A stretch of 53,498 nt of DNA. It comes from Betaproteobacteria bacterium. Its GTDB lineage: Bacteria > Pseudomonadota > Gammaproteobacteria > Burkholderiales > SG8-41. The stretch spans positions 1 through 53,498 of the forward strand of contig JANXSE010000025.1 of NCBI GenBank assembly GCA_025356695.1, given 5' to 3'. The notes beneath the pieces were generated by a model. It did no database searches, was not told the DNA's origin, and saw only the letters and a list, made by a program, of their open reading frames with translations. This document shows positions 32,310 through 40,966 of this stretch, piece after piece (within the stretch, counting starts at the first letter, position 1; the number at the start of each line of letters is the position of its first letter). The position numbers and the translations under genes were made by a program.

Positions 32310-35018
32310 TCACGCCGCCGCAAGCGCGAGCGTGGCGGTGCGCGAACCCGCGTCGTCCGGGGTGTGCTCGATGGTGAAGCCAAGGCCGGTGCACAGCTTG
32401 TGCATGCTGGTGTTGTTGGCGATGACGTGGCCGATCATCGTCGTCAGGCCGCGGTCGCGCGCCACTTCGATCAGGCGCTGCATCAGAATGCGGCCCAGTC
32501 CGCGCTTCTGCCACGCGTCGTCGACGACGATCGCGAATTCACAGCTCCGTCCGTCCGGGTTGGTGATGTAGCGCACGACGGCGATTTCCGTTTCGGCACC
32601 GCCTTTGCCGCCGTCGTTGCAGACGGCGACAAACGCCATTTCACGGTCATAGTCGATTTGCGTGAAACGGACCAGCATGGTTGGCGTGAGTTCGCGCACC
32701 GCGCCCATGAAACGAAAGTAACGGCTTTCCTGCGACAGACGGCGCACGAATGCCTGTTCGATCTCGGCGTCTTCCGGCCGGATCGGGCGCATGATGAAAC
32801 GTTTGCCGTCGTCCAGCTCGCATTCAGAAACGAGTTCCGCCGGGTAGGGGTGGATGGCCAGATGCGAATAACGCGGCAGCGCGGCGTTGCGCGGTGAAAT
32901 GACGATGCGCGCATCAACCGCGGTGACGCCGGCGGGGTCGACGATCAGCGGATTGATGTCGAGTTCATCAATCCACGGCAGTTCGCAGGCCATCTCGGAA
33001 ACGCGCAGCAGGGTCGATTCCAGCGCCGCCATGTCGGTGGCCTGCAGATTGCGGAAAGCCCCGAGCATTTTTGACACCCGCGTGCGCGCGATCATTGCGG
33101 CGGTCAGCGTCTGGTTCAGCGGCGGTAGATCAAGCGCGCGATCGCGCAGCACTTCCGCGGCGGTGCCGCCGGCGGCAAATACGATGGCCGGTCCGAACAC
33201 CGGATCACGCACGATGCCCAGCATCAATTCGCGCGACTGGCTGGAGGACTGCATTTTTTCGACGACTACACCGGCGATGCGCGCCTGTGGACGTTCGCGT
33301 TTGGCGTTGGCGATGATCTGTCCGTAGGCCTTGCGTATCGCATCGGCGTCGGCAAGGTTCAGACGGATGCCGTCGATGTCGCTCTTGTGGCTGATATCCG
33401 GCGAGTCGATTTTCAACGCAACCGGATAACCGAGTTCGGCGGCACGCTGCATGGCCTCGTCGACGCCGCCCGCCGTCAGCGCGCGTCCGACCGGGATGCG
33501 GAACGCGCTCAGCACCGCCTTGGCTTCAATCTGCGTGAGGGCGCGGCGCCCTTCCGCCAGCGCCGATTCGATGATCTGTTTGGCCGCTTGAATATCGGGG
33601 GCCGTTTGTTGTTCGCTCGGCCCCGGGGTTTGCAACAGCGTTTGCTGGTTCATGTAAAACGCCGAGACATGCGCAAACATGTCCACCGCGGGCTCCGGCG
33701 TGCGCAATACCGGGATGTGGGCCCTGGCGAAAACCTGGCGCGCGTCGGCAACCGATTGTTCGCCCATCCAGCAGGCCAGCAGCGGTTTGCGCGAGCCCTG
33801 TGCGCTGTCGACCACAGCCAGCGCGATGGCCATCGCATCAGTCATCGCCTGCGGTGTGAGAATGACAAGCGCGCCGTCCACCGCCGGATCGGCCAGGCAG
33901 GCCTTGACTGCAGCACCGTAACGTTTTGCATCGGCGTCGCCGATCAAGTCGAGCGGATTGCCGTGCGACCAGGTGGCAGGCAGCTTGTCCTGCAGTGAGT
34001 CGACCGTCGAGGCGGCGAGTGTGGCCAGCGGCAGGCCGAGTTCGGTGGCGCGGTCGGCCGCCATTACGCCGGGCCCGCCGCCATTGGTGATGATGGCCAG
34101 GCGGTTGCCCTGCGGGCGGATGCGCGAGGCCAGCGCCTGCGCCGCCGCCACCAGCTGGCCGACCGTTTTGACGCGTACCACGCCGGTGCGCCTGACCACC
34201 GCGTCAAACACGTCGTCGCCGCCGACCATGGCGCCGGTGTGCGACTGGATGGCGCGCGATCCGGCCGGATAACGTCCGACCTTCATCAAAATGACCGGCT
34301 TGATGCGTGCGGCCGCGCGCAGTGCGCTGACAAAGCGCCGCGCGTCGCGCACGCCTTCGATATAGAGCAGGATGTGGGCGGTCGCCGGATCGTTGGCCAG
34401 GTAATCGATCAACTCGCCGAAATCGACGTCGGTGGAGGCGCCGAGCGAAACAATGCTGGAAAAGCCGACGCGATTGGGCGCGGCCCAGTCGATCAATGCC
34501 GTGCAGACCGCACCCGATTGCGAAATCAGGCCGAGCGAACCGGCGCGCGCGGTACCGCGGGCAAAGGTGGCGTTGAGGCCGCTCGACGGTCGCATGATGC
34601 CGAGACAGTTCGGGCCCAGCAGGCGGATGTTGTATCGGCGCGCGTTCGCGAGCATGGCCTGCTCGAGGGCGGTGCCTTCCGCGCCGATTTCGCCAAAGCC
34701 GGCGCTGATCACCACCGCGGCTTTGATGCCGGCGCGCCCGCATTCCTCGACAAGGCCCGGCGCAGTCGGTGCCGGCGTCGCGATGACCGCCAGATCAACG
34801 CGTTCGGGCAGTTCGGCGATCGAGGCGTAACAGCGCACACCTTGCACGGTGGCGCGATTTGGATTCACGGGGAAAAGTTTGCCGGCGAATTTTGCGTCCA
34901 GCATGTTGCGCATCAAGACCGCGCCGATGGTGCCGGCACGCTCGGTGGCGCCGATGATGGCGACAGACGACGGTTCGAACAGGGGCGCCAGGTAATGGCG
35001 TGTGGCTAGGGAGTTCAT
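32310..35018 (-). CDS. Acyl-CoA ligase (ADP-forming)/GNAT acetyltransferase fusion, Pat-like
   Basis: A 902-aa protein with the architecture of the lysine acetyltransferase Pat/PatZ. Domains in order: CoA-binding domain (about 8-135, EPSSVAIIGATER), ligase-CoA domains (about 150-470) with the SHTGAMVGG His motif, ATP-grasp (about 500-710) with GYPVALKIDSPDISHK, and a GNAT domain (about 730-890) with the acetyl-CoA loop QKRGLGRILM. In Salmonella and E. coli the fused ligase part is a regulatory module and the GNAT part acetylates and inactivates acetyl-CoA synthetase. Here the SHTG His is retained, so ligase activity cannot be excluded. It follows fnr by 59 bp on the same strand, which suggests co-regulation with oxygen supply. 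Confidence 0.95.
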   Translation of the reverse strand: MNSLATRHYLAPLFEPSSVAIIGATERAGTIGAVLMRNMLDAKFAGKLFPVNPNRATVQGVRCYASIAELPERVDLAVIATPAPTAPGLVEECGRAGIKAAVVISAGFGEIGAEGTALEQAMLANARRYNIRLLGPNCLGIMRPSSGLNATFARGTARAGSLGLISQSGAVCTALIDWAAPNRVGFSSIVSLGASTDVDFGELIDYLANDPATAHILLYIEGVRDARRFVSALRAAARIKPVILMKVGRYPAGSRAIQSHTGAMVGGDDVFDAVVRRTGVVRVKTVGQLVAAAQALASRIRPQGNRLAIITNGGGPGVMAADRATELGLPLATLAASTVDSLQDKLPATWSHGNPLDLIGDADAKRYGAAVKACLADPAVDGALVILTPQAMTDAMAIALAVVDSAQGSRKPLLACWMGEQSVADARQVFARAHIPVLRTPEPAVDMFAHVSAFYMNQQTLLQTPGPSEQQTAPDIQAAKQIIESALAEGRRALTQIEAKAVLSAFRIPVGRALTAGGVDEAMQRAAELGYPVALKIDSPDISHKSDIDGIRLNLADADAIRKAYGQIIANAKRERPQARIAGVVVEKMQSSSQSRELMLGIVRDPVFGPAIVFAAGGTAAEVLRDRALDLPPLNQTLTAAMIARTRVSKMLGAFRNLQATDMAALESTLLRVSEMACELPWIDELDINPLIVDPAGVTAVDARIVISPRNAALPRYSHLAIHPYPAELVSECELDDGKRFIMRPIRPEDAEIEQAFVRRLSQESRYFRFMGAVRELTPTMLVRFTQIDYDREMAFVAVCNDGGKGGAETEIAVVRYITNPDGRSCEFAIVVDDAWQKRGLGRILMQRLIEVARDRGLTTMIGHVIANNTSMHKLCTGLGFTIEHTPDDAGSRTATLALAAA

Positions 35019-35077
35019 GCGTTGGGTGGTGCCGGCGCGGCGGGGCGAAACGTGTGCTCCGCGCTTGCGTCAACTGC

Positions 35078-35824
35078 CTATGGATGTGGGTGCCCCGCGC
35101 ACTGGCTTACCATGGCGCGCAGGCGGTCCGCGTCGAGTATCTCAACGCTTTTGTTCTGCACGGCGATAATGCCTTCGGTCTGGAAATGCGAGAGGGCGCG
35201 GCTGATCGTTTCGAGCTTGAGGCCCAGATAGCTGCCGATTTCGTTGCGCGTCATGCGCAGCAGAAAGCGCTTCGGCGAATAGCCGCGCGCGGCAAAACGT
35301 TGCGAAAGATTGAGCAGAAAGGCCGCCAGGCGTTCTTCCGCGCGCATGCTGCCCAGAAGCAGCATCACGCCGTAATCGCGCGCAATTTCGCGGCTCATGA
35401 TGCGGTGGAAATGCTGCTGCAGCGTGGGGATGTCGCGGCTTAATTTTTCGAGATCGCCGAAGGGGATTTCGCAGACCTCGCTGTCTTCGAGCGAGACTGC
35501 ATCGCACATGTGTTTGCCGCTGCCGATGCCGTCCATGCCGAGCAGTTCGCCGGCCATGTGGAAGCCGGCCACCTGTTCACGGCCATCGTCATGCATGACG
35601 CAGCTTTTGAAGAAGCCGGTGCGCACGGCATAGAGCGACTGCAGGGCGCCGCCGGCGCGGTACAGGTAATCGCCGCGTTTGAGCGGGCGCTTGCGATTGA
35701 CGATCTCATCGAGTTGCTGCAGTTCCTCGCCGGCGAGCCCGGCTGGCAGGCAAAGCTCCTGCAGGCTGCAGGCCGAGCAAGCCGCGCGCAGGGTGTGTGG
35801 GACAATTGGAATCACCGTATTCAT
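35078..35824 (-). CDS. fnr: Fnr-type oxygen-sensing transcriptional regulator
   Basis: A 248-aa Fnr/Anr orthologue that binds DNA as a dimer when it holds a [4Fe-4S] cluster. All four cluster ligands are present: Cys16, Cys19, Cys25 (ACSACSLQELC) and Cys118 in SEVCEIPF, matching E. coli C20, C23, C29 and C122. The HTH recognition helix carries E205, S208 and R209 (LKLETISRAL), the residues that read TTGAT, so the boxes found here are its expected targets. The ATG at 35824 follows AAGG; an in-frame ATG ten codons up is less likely. It is divergent from hemN. Confidence 0.96.
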   Translation of the reverse strand: MNTVIPIVPHTLRAACSACSLQELCLPAGLAGEELQQLDEIVNRKRPLKRGDYLYRAGGALQSLYAVRTGFFKSCVMHDDGREQVAGFHMAGELLGMDGIGSGKHMCDAVSLEDSEVCEIPFGDLEKLSRDIPTLQQHFHRIMSREIARDYGVMLLLGSMRAEERLAAFLLNLSQRFAARGYSPKRFLLRMTRNEIGSYLGLKLETISRALSHFQTEGIIAVQNKSVEILDADRLRAMVSQCAGHPHP

Positions 35825-35907
35825 GTCTGGGCCTTTTTTGCTATTGCGGCGCACCAGAGCAATCTTAAATCCTGCCTTGCCGGAGTGGCGCGGAATCCGG
35901 TCGAAGG

Positions 35908-35921
35908 TTGATCTATGTCAA
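35908..35921 (+). promoter_or_regulatory. Fnr box for hemN
   Basis: TTGAT-CTAT-GTCAA has one mismatch to consensus. It is centred at 35914.5, and the -41.5 geometry predicts +1 near 35956 with GATACT (35943-35948) exactly at -10, 15 nt before the hemN ATG. On the opposite strand no -10 fits fnr, so activation is directed at hemN. Confidence 0.8.
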
Positions 35922-35970
35922 AACTGCCGGGGTCGACTTGCGGATACTAGCACTTCACGAAACTGAAAAC

Positions 35971-37386
35971 ATGCTACAGACAGTGATCACCCCACCGCCC
36001 GCCCTGCCGGCGCTCGAAATCGACCTCGATCTGATCCGCCGCTTTGACAGCCGCGGGCCGCGCTATACGTCCTATCCGACCGCTGATCGCTTTGTCGAGG
36101 CGTTTGACGCGGAAGCCTACCAGTCCTGGCTGGCGCGCCGGAATATCGGCGGCATCGTCAGGCCGCTGGCCCTCTATTTGCACCTGCCGTTTTGCAGCAC
36201 GCTGTGCTTTTACTGCGGCTGCAACAAAATCGTCACGCGCGACCGCAGCAAGGGCGAGACCTATCTGAAATATCTCGAAGAGGAAACCGCGCTGCAGGCG
36301 TCGCTACTGGGCGGCGACACCAAGGTGCGGCAGATGCATTGGGGCGGTGGCACGCCCAACTTCTTTACGATCGAGCAGGTGCGCGGGTTGATGGGCCGGT
36401 TGCGCGACCGCTTCGAGTTCGATCCCGCCGGCGAATACGCGATCGAAATGGATCCGCGCGCCGCCAATGCCGAATACGTCGCCAGTCTGGGCGAACTCGG
36501 TTTCAACCGCATGAGCGTCGGTGTGCAGGATTTCGATCCCGATGTGCAGCGCGCAGTGCACCGCATCCAGAGCGAGGCGGAAACGCTCGAGGTGATCAAC
36601 GCGGCGCGGGCGCATGGTTTTACCGGCATCAACGTCGATCTGATCTACGGCCTGCCGAAGCAGACGCTGGTGAGCTTTGAGCGTACCCTGAAACGGGTGA
36701 TCGAGGTGGCGCCGGACCGCATCGCAGTCTACAACTATGCGCACATTCCGTCGTTGTTCAAGCCGCAGCAGCGCATCCGCGAAGCGGACCTGCCGTCCCC
36801 GGATACGCGGCTTAAATTGCTGACGATGGCGATCCATCTTCTGACCGGTGCCGGTTATCAATATATCGGCATGGATCATTTTGCAAAAAGCAACGATGGT
36901 CTGGCAGTGGCCCAGCGCAAGGGACTGTTGCACCGGAATTTCCAGGGTTACTCGACGCATGCCGATTGCGATCTGCTTGCGCTCGGCGTGTCGGCGATCG
37001 GCAACATCGGCCCGACCTACAGCCAGAACCAGCGCAATATTGACGACTACTATCACACGCTGGACCGCGGCGAGCTGCCGGTGATGCGCGGGCTCGAACT
37101 CTCCGCAGACGATTTGCTGCGGCGTGCGGTGATCGGCGGCCTGATGTGCAATTTCGCGCTGGACAAGGAATCGTTCGCCATCGCCTACCTGATCGATTTC
37201 GACAAGTATTTCGCGCCCGAACTCGCGGAGCTTGGTGAAATGGAACAGCTCGGCATGCTCGAACTCGGCAAGAGCGAGATTCGCGTGACGTCGAAAGGGC
37301 GGCTGCTTGTGCGCAACATCTGCATGGTCTTCGATCGCTACCTGCGCCAGGACCAGGAGCGCCGCCGCTACTCGCGCGTGATCTAA
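35971..37386 (+). CDS. hemN: Oxygen-independent coproporphyrinogen III dehydrogenase
   Basis: A 471-aa radical SAM enzyme that decarboxylates coproporphyrinogen III to protoporphyrinogen IX without oxygen. The cluster motif is C75-x3-C79-x2-C82-x-C84 (FCSTLCFYCGCNK), the form with the fourth Cys that distinguishes true HemN. The RYTSYPTADRF segment precedes it and HWGGGTPNF follows. The ATG at 35971 is preferred to the earlier frame start at 35908, which lies inside the Fnr box. It supplies haem for anaerobic respiration under Fnr control. Confidence 0.97.
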   Translation: MLQTVITPPPALPALEIDLDLIRRFDSRGPRYTSYPTADRFVEAFDAEAYQSWLARRNIGGIVRPLALYLHLPFCSTLCFYCGCNKIVTRDRSKGETYLKYLEEETALQASLLGGDTKVRQMHWGGGTPNFFTIEQVRGLMGRLRDRFEFDPAGEYAIEMDPRAANAEYVASLGELGFNRMSVGVQDFDPDVQRAVHRIQSEAETLEVINAARAHGFTGINVDLIYGLPKQTLVSFERTLKRVIEVAPDRIAVYNYAHIPSLFKPQQRIREADLPSPDTRLKLLTMAIHLLTGAGYQYIGMDHFAKSNDGLAVAQRKGLLHRNFQGYSTHADCDLLALGVSAIGNIGPTYSQNQRNIDDYYHTLDRGELPVMRGLELSADDLLRRAVIGGLMCNFALDKESFAIAYLIDFDKYFAPELAELGEMEQLGMLELGKSEIRVTSKGRLLVRNICMVFDRYLRQDQERRRYSRVI

Positions 37387-37588
37387 GCGCTTTGTAACGG
37401 ATCCCGTGTGATCTGAGCCGCGCCGCCGCCGTCCCCTGCATCCGCAAGGCCCGCGCGCGTCTGCAGTCATCCTCCCGAGGTATTTTGCGCTCAGCGCCGC
37501 TGTGCCGGTGCGGGCGCATGGTAACGACTTGCGCAACGCAAAATGCTACACTTCGCAGCCTTAAAAATGCCACGTTCCGGGATCGCAG

Positions 37589-39007
37589 ATGAACGAGAAA
37601 AAGCACGTCAAGTTTAACGGACGGTTGGTCATCGTCGGCTTTGGATCGGTCGGGCAGGGCAGCCTGCCGCTGCTGCTGCGACACATCGATATGCCCATCG
37701 AACGCGTGTCCATACTCACCGGCGACACGCGCGGCATTGAAGAATCCAAACATTTCGGCATCAAGTTCAACGTCAAGCCGCTGACGCGCGAAAACTACAA
37801 ATCCGTGCTCGATCCGCTGTTGTCGAAGGGCGACTTTCTGCTCAACCTTTCGGTGGAAGTCTCCAGCGTCGATCTGATCGAATACTGCTGCAAGCGCGGC
37901 GTCATGTATCTCGATACCTGTATTGAACCCTGGCTCGGCGGTTATTACGACACCAGCATTTCAGCGTCGCGGCGCTCCAACTACGGCCTGCGCGAAGAAG
38001 TGCTGCGGCTGCGCGGCAAATATTCGACAGGCGCGCCAACGATGATTCCGACCCACGGCGCCAATCCAGGCCTGATTTCGCACTGGGTCAAGCAGGGGCT
38101 GATCAACCTGTCGCGCGACATCCGCAAACGCGCTGCCAAGCCGGAGTCGCGTGAAGACTGGGCGCGTCTTTCCATGCAGCTCGGAGTGAAGGCGATCCAC
38201 TGTTCCGAGCGCGACACGCAGGTCGCCAATCCGGGCAAACGCCGGCTCGAATTCGTCAACACCTGGTCGGTCGACGGTTTTGTCGGTGAGGGCTCGCAGC
38301 CCTGCGAACTCGGCTGGGGCTCACACGAGAAGCATTTTCCACGCGACGGCAAACAGCACAAGTTCGGCTGCAAAGCGGCGATTTATCTGACGCGCCCCGG
38401 CGCCTCGGTACGCGTGCGTTCGTGGACGCCGCTGGAGGGTTGCTTCCACGGTTTTCTCATTACCCATGGCGAGGCGATTTCGATTTCAGATTACCTGACG
38501 GTGCGTTTCGGCAAGAAAGTCATGTACCGGCCGACCTGCCATTACGCCTACCATCCCTGCGACAACACGATACTGTCGCTGCATGAGTACGCGGGCAAGA
38601 ACTGGGCGCTGCCGGAGAACAAGCGCATTCTGATGGACGAAATCTACGACGGCGCCGATGAACTCGGCGCGCTGCTGATGGGGCATGCGCGCGGCGCCTA
38701 TTGGTACGGTTCGCGCCTGACTATCCACGAGGCGCGCAAGCTTGCGCCCTTCAATAATGCGACCAGCCTGCAGGTCGCCGCCGGTGTCATGGCCGGCGTG
38801 GTGTGGGCGATGGAAAATCCGCGCCGCGGCGTGTGTGATCCCGATGACCTTGATTTTCAGCGCGTGCTTGAAATCGCCAATCCCTATCTGGGCAGCGTTG
38901 GCGGTACCTATACCGACTGGACACCGCTGGATGATCGCGGACAGTTGTTCCCGGAAGATGTCGATGCGGGCGATCCGTGGCAGTTCAAGAATATCCGCGT
39001 CGTCTGA
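37589..39007 (+). CDS. hss: Homospermidine synthase
   Basis: A 472-aa NAD-dependent enzyme of the saccharopine dehydrogenase-like homospermidine synthase family, which joins two putrescines (or putrescine and spermidine) into sym-homospermidine. The Rossmann motif is VIVGFGSVGQGSLPLLLRH (residues 14-32). Family signatures include DTCIEPWLGGYYD, PTHGANPGLISHWVKQGL, TWSVDGFVGEG and GAYWYGSRLTIHEAR, and the length is normal for the bacterial enzyme. It follows hemN by about 200 bp on the same strand, a gap with no gene. Homospermidine would replace spermidine as a polyamine. Confidence 0.95.
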   Translation: MNEKKHVKFNGRLVIVGFGSVGQGSLPLLLRHIDMPIERVSILTGDTRGIEESKHFGIKFNVKPLTRENYKSVLDPLLSKGDFLLNLSVEVSSVDLIEYCCKRGVMYLDTCIEPWLGGYYDTSISASRRSNYGLREEVLRLRGKYSTGAPTMIPTHGANPGLISHWVKQGLINLSRDIRKRAAKPESREDWARLSMQLGVKAIHCSERDTQVANPGKRRLEFVNTWSVDGFVGEGSQPCELGWGSHEKHFPRDGKQHKFGCKAAIYLTRPGASVRVRSWTPLEGCFHGFLITHGEAISISDYLTVRFGKKVMYRPTCHYAYHPCDNTILSLHEYAGKNWALPENKRILMDEIYDGADELGALLMGHARGAYWYGSRLTIHEARKLAPFNNATSLQVAAGVMAGVVWAMENPRRGVCDPDDLDFQRVLEIANPYLGSVGGTYTDWTPLDDRGQLFPEDVDAGDPWQFKNIRVV

Positions 39008-39068
39008 AGCCGTCACGCAGCCGGCCGTTCGGGCTCATGCCGGCGTCTGGCGCGCGGGCCTGCCGACG

Positions 39069-39608
39069 ATGACTGCAACGCCGGTGCCGATGGAAGAACC
39101 CTCTGCATGGGTGTGCCGCTTTGCCCCGCGCATACGCACCGGCGGCTCGGTGCTCGACGTCGCCTGCGGCGGCGGCCGGCATGCCCGCTATCTGGCCGGA
39201 CAGGGCCTGGAGGTTCTTGCCACCGACATCGACGCGACCGCATTGGAAGGGCTGACCGGCGTCGATGGCGTGCAGACGCTGCGCGCCGATCTCGAGGGCG
39301 CGCCCTGGCCGTTTTCCGGCCGGCAGTTTGACGCGGTCCTGGTTACCCGCTACCTGCACCGGCCCCTGCTCGGGGCCATGGTCGACACGCTGGTGCCCGG
39401 CGGCGTGCTAATTTACGAGACCTTTGCCGCCGGCAACGAGCGCTTCGGGCGGCCGCGCAATCCGGAGTTTCTGTTGCAGCCGGGCGAACTGCTGGAGCTC
39501 GCGCGCGGGCGTTTGCGCGTGGTTGCCTTCGAGGATCTCTACGTCGAACTGCCGAAGCCGGCGATGGTACAGCGGATCTGCGCCGTGCGACCCGCAGCCG
39601 GCGGCTGA
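39069..39608 (+). CDS. Class I SAM-dependent methyltransferase (small)
   Basis: A 179-aa methyltransferase of the Methyltransf_25/TehB-like type. The SAM-binding Gly-rich motif I is VLDVACGGGRHARYL (about 28-42), the acidic loop is EVLATDIDA, and motif IV reads FDAVLVTRYLHRPLL. The ATG at 39069 is chosen at the start of similarity; the frame extends back to 38742 across the end of hss. It starts 61 bp after hss on the same strand, and the substrate is unknown. Confidence 0.9.
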   Translation: MTATPVPMEEPSAWVCRFAPRIRTGGSVLDVACGGGRHARYLAGQGLEVLATDIDATALEGLTGVDGVQTLRADLEGAPWPFSGRQFDAVLVTRYLHRPLLGAMVDTLVPGGVLIYETFAAGNERFGRPRNPEFLLQPGELLELARGRLRVVAFEDLYVELPKPAMVQRICAVRPAAGG

Positions 39609-39709
39609 AAAATCCGCCCTTGCTGTAACCTTTTCGCGGTTCGCGCGTTGGCTAAAGTAATGCCCTTGCTGCGCCGTTGTCAGGTGTATGCGCACGGGGC
39701 GCCAACAGG

Positions 39710-39907
39710 ATGAACGAGATGAGTTTCAGCGAGCACAAAATACCGGCAAATTCACCGCTGCAATACGCAGACGAGGTGTTGTGCGCCAACTGGAACCCGC
39801 TGGCGTTGCTGGTGGCCGAACCCGTGAACCGCGCACCCGCGGCGGCCGTTGACGGCGGCGATGCCGAGGCTTTTCTGGCGCGGCTGTATCGTTGTCAGCA
39901 GGCCTGA
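39710..39907 (+). CDS. Small hypothetical protein upstream of dapA
   Basis: A 65-aa acidic, soluble product (MNEMSFSEHK at the start, ending RLYRCQQA), preceded by AACAGG. An ATG at 39719 is an alternative start. There is no signal peptide, helix-turn-helix or metal motif. A frame of this length is not random-looking in this GC-rich context, and the gene-free flanks on both sides support it, but I recognise no family. Confidence 0.5.
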   Translation: MNEMSFSEHKIPANSPLQYADEVLCANWNPLALLVAEPVNRAPAAAVDGGDAEAFLARLYRCQQA

Positions 39908-40068
39908 GCGCAAAGTCCGGCCCGAATTGCCGGGGGACCTTATTTTATCGTCGGTGCAACCTGCGCCCCGAAGGCCGGTCTGAAGCATTGGTTGGGCGAT
40001 TCCCGAATGCGGTAGAATCTGCGGCTAATTCGTGGGTTGTCGACCAATTTTTCAGGAAAAACCGATAG

Positions 40069-40953
40069 ATGGCATCACTAAGCGGCAGCGTTGTGGCGAT
40101 CGTTTCGCCGATGCATGAGGACGGCAGTCTTGATCTCGATGCATTCCGCAAACTGATCGACTGGCACATCGCCGAGGGCACCGATGGGATCGTCGTCGTC
40201 GGCACGACCGGCGAATCGCCAACGGTTGATTTCGACGAGCATCATTTGCTGATCAAAACGGCGGTCGAGCATGGCAACCGCCGCGTGCCCATCATCGCCG
40301 GCACTGGTGCCAATTCGACCCGCGAGGCGATCGAACTGTCGGCCTATGCCAAGCAGGTCGGTGCCGACATGAGCCTGTCGGTGGTGCCCTACTACAACAA
40401 GCCGACGCAGGAAGGCCTCTACCGGCATTTCCGCGCTATCGCCGAAGCAGTCGAGATTCCGCAGATCGTCTACAACGTGCCGGGGCGCACCGTCGCCGAT
40501 CTGTCCAATGAAACCATGCTGCGTCTGGCTGAAATCCCGAACATCGTCGGCCTCAAGGACGCGACCGGCAACCTCGAGCGCGGCAGCGAACTGCTGCGGC
40601 AGGTGCCGGCCGGCTTTGCGGTCTATAGCGGCGACGATGCGACCGCGCTTGCCCTGATGTTGCTCGGCGGCCATGGCGTGATCTCGGTCACCGCCAACGT
40701 GGCGCCGCGCCTGATGCACGAGATGTGTGTTGCCGCGCTGAAACCCGATCCGGTGCGCGCCCGTGAACTGAACAACCGCCTGCTGGGATTGCACCGCCAT
40801 CTGTTCGTCGAGGCCAACCCGATCCCGGTCAAATGGGCGCTTGCGCAAACCGGGCAGATCGGCAATGGCATACGCCTGCCGCTGACCCCGCTGTCGGAAA
40901 ACTGTTTCGAACCGGTGCGTGCGGCACTGTTGCAGGCAGGCATCAAAGTTTAG
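40069..40953 (+). CDS. dapA: 4-hydroxy-tetrahydrodipicolinate synthase
   Basis: A 294-aa class I aldolase that condenses pyruvate with aspartate semialdehyde in lysine and diaminopimelate synthesis. The substrate loop is GTTGESPTV (45-53), Tyr135 lies in IVYNVPGRT, and the Schiff-base Lys163 is in [10 protein letters not shown]. The start follows AGGAAAA at good spacing. It begins an operon with bamC (13 bp) and the MBL-fold gene, an order usual in betaproteobacteria. Confidence 0.97.
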   Translation: MASLSGSVVAIVSPMHEDGSLDLDAFRKLIDWHIAEGTDGIVVVGTTGESPTVDFDEHHLLIKTAVEHGNRRVPIIAGTGANSTREAIELSAYAKQVGADMSLSVVPYYNKPTQEGLYRHFRAIAEAVEIPQIVYNVPGRTVADLSNETMLRLAEIPNIVGLKDATGNLERGSELLRQVPAGFAVYSGDDATALALMLLGGHGVISVTANVAPRLMHEMCVAALKPDPVRARELNNRLLGLHRHLFVEANPIPVKWALAQTGQIGNGIRLPLTPLSENCFEPVRAALLQAGIKV

Positions 40954-40966
40954 CGAAAGCGCCACG

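Noticed and set aside
32302..32311. GAGGCGCCTC palindrome between Usp and the GNAT fusion as a terminator
   Set aside because: It is a 10-bp palindrome with no loop and no T tract.
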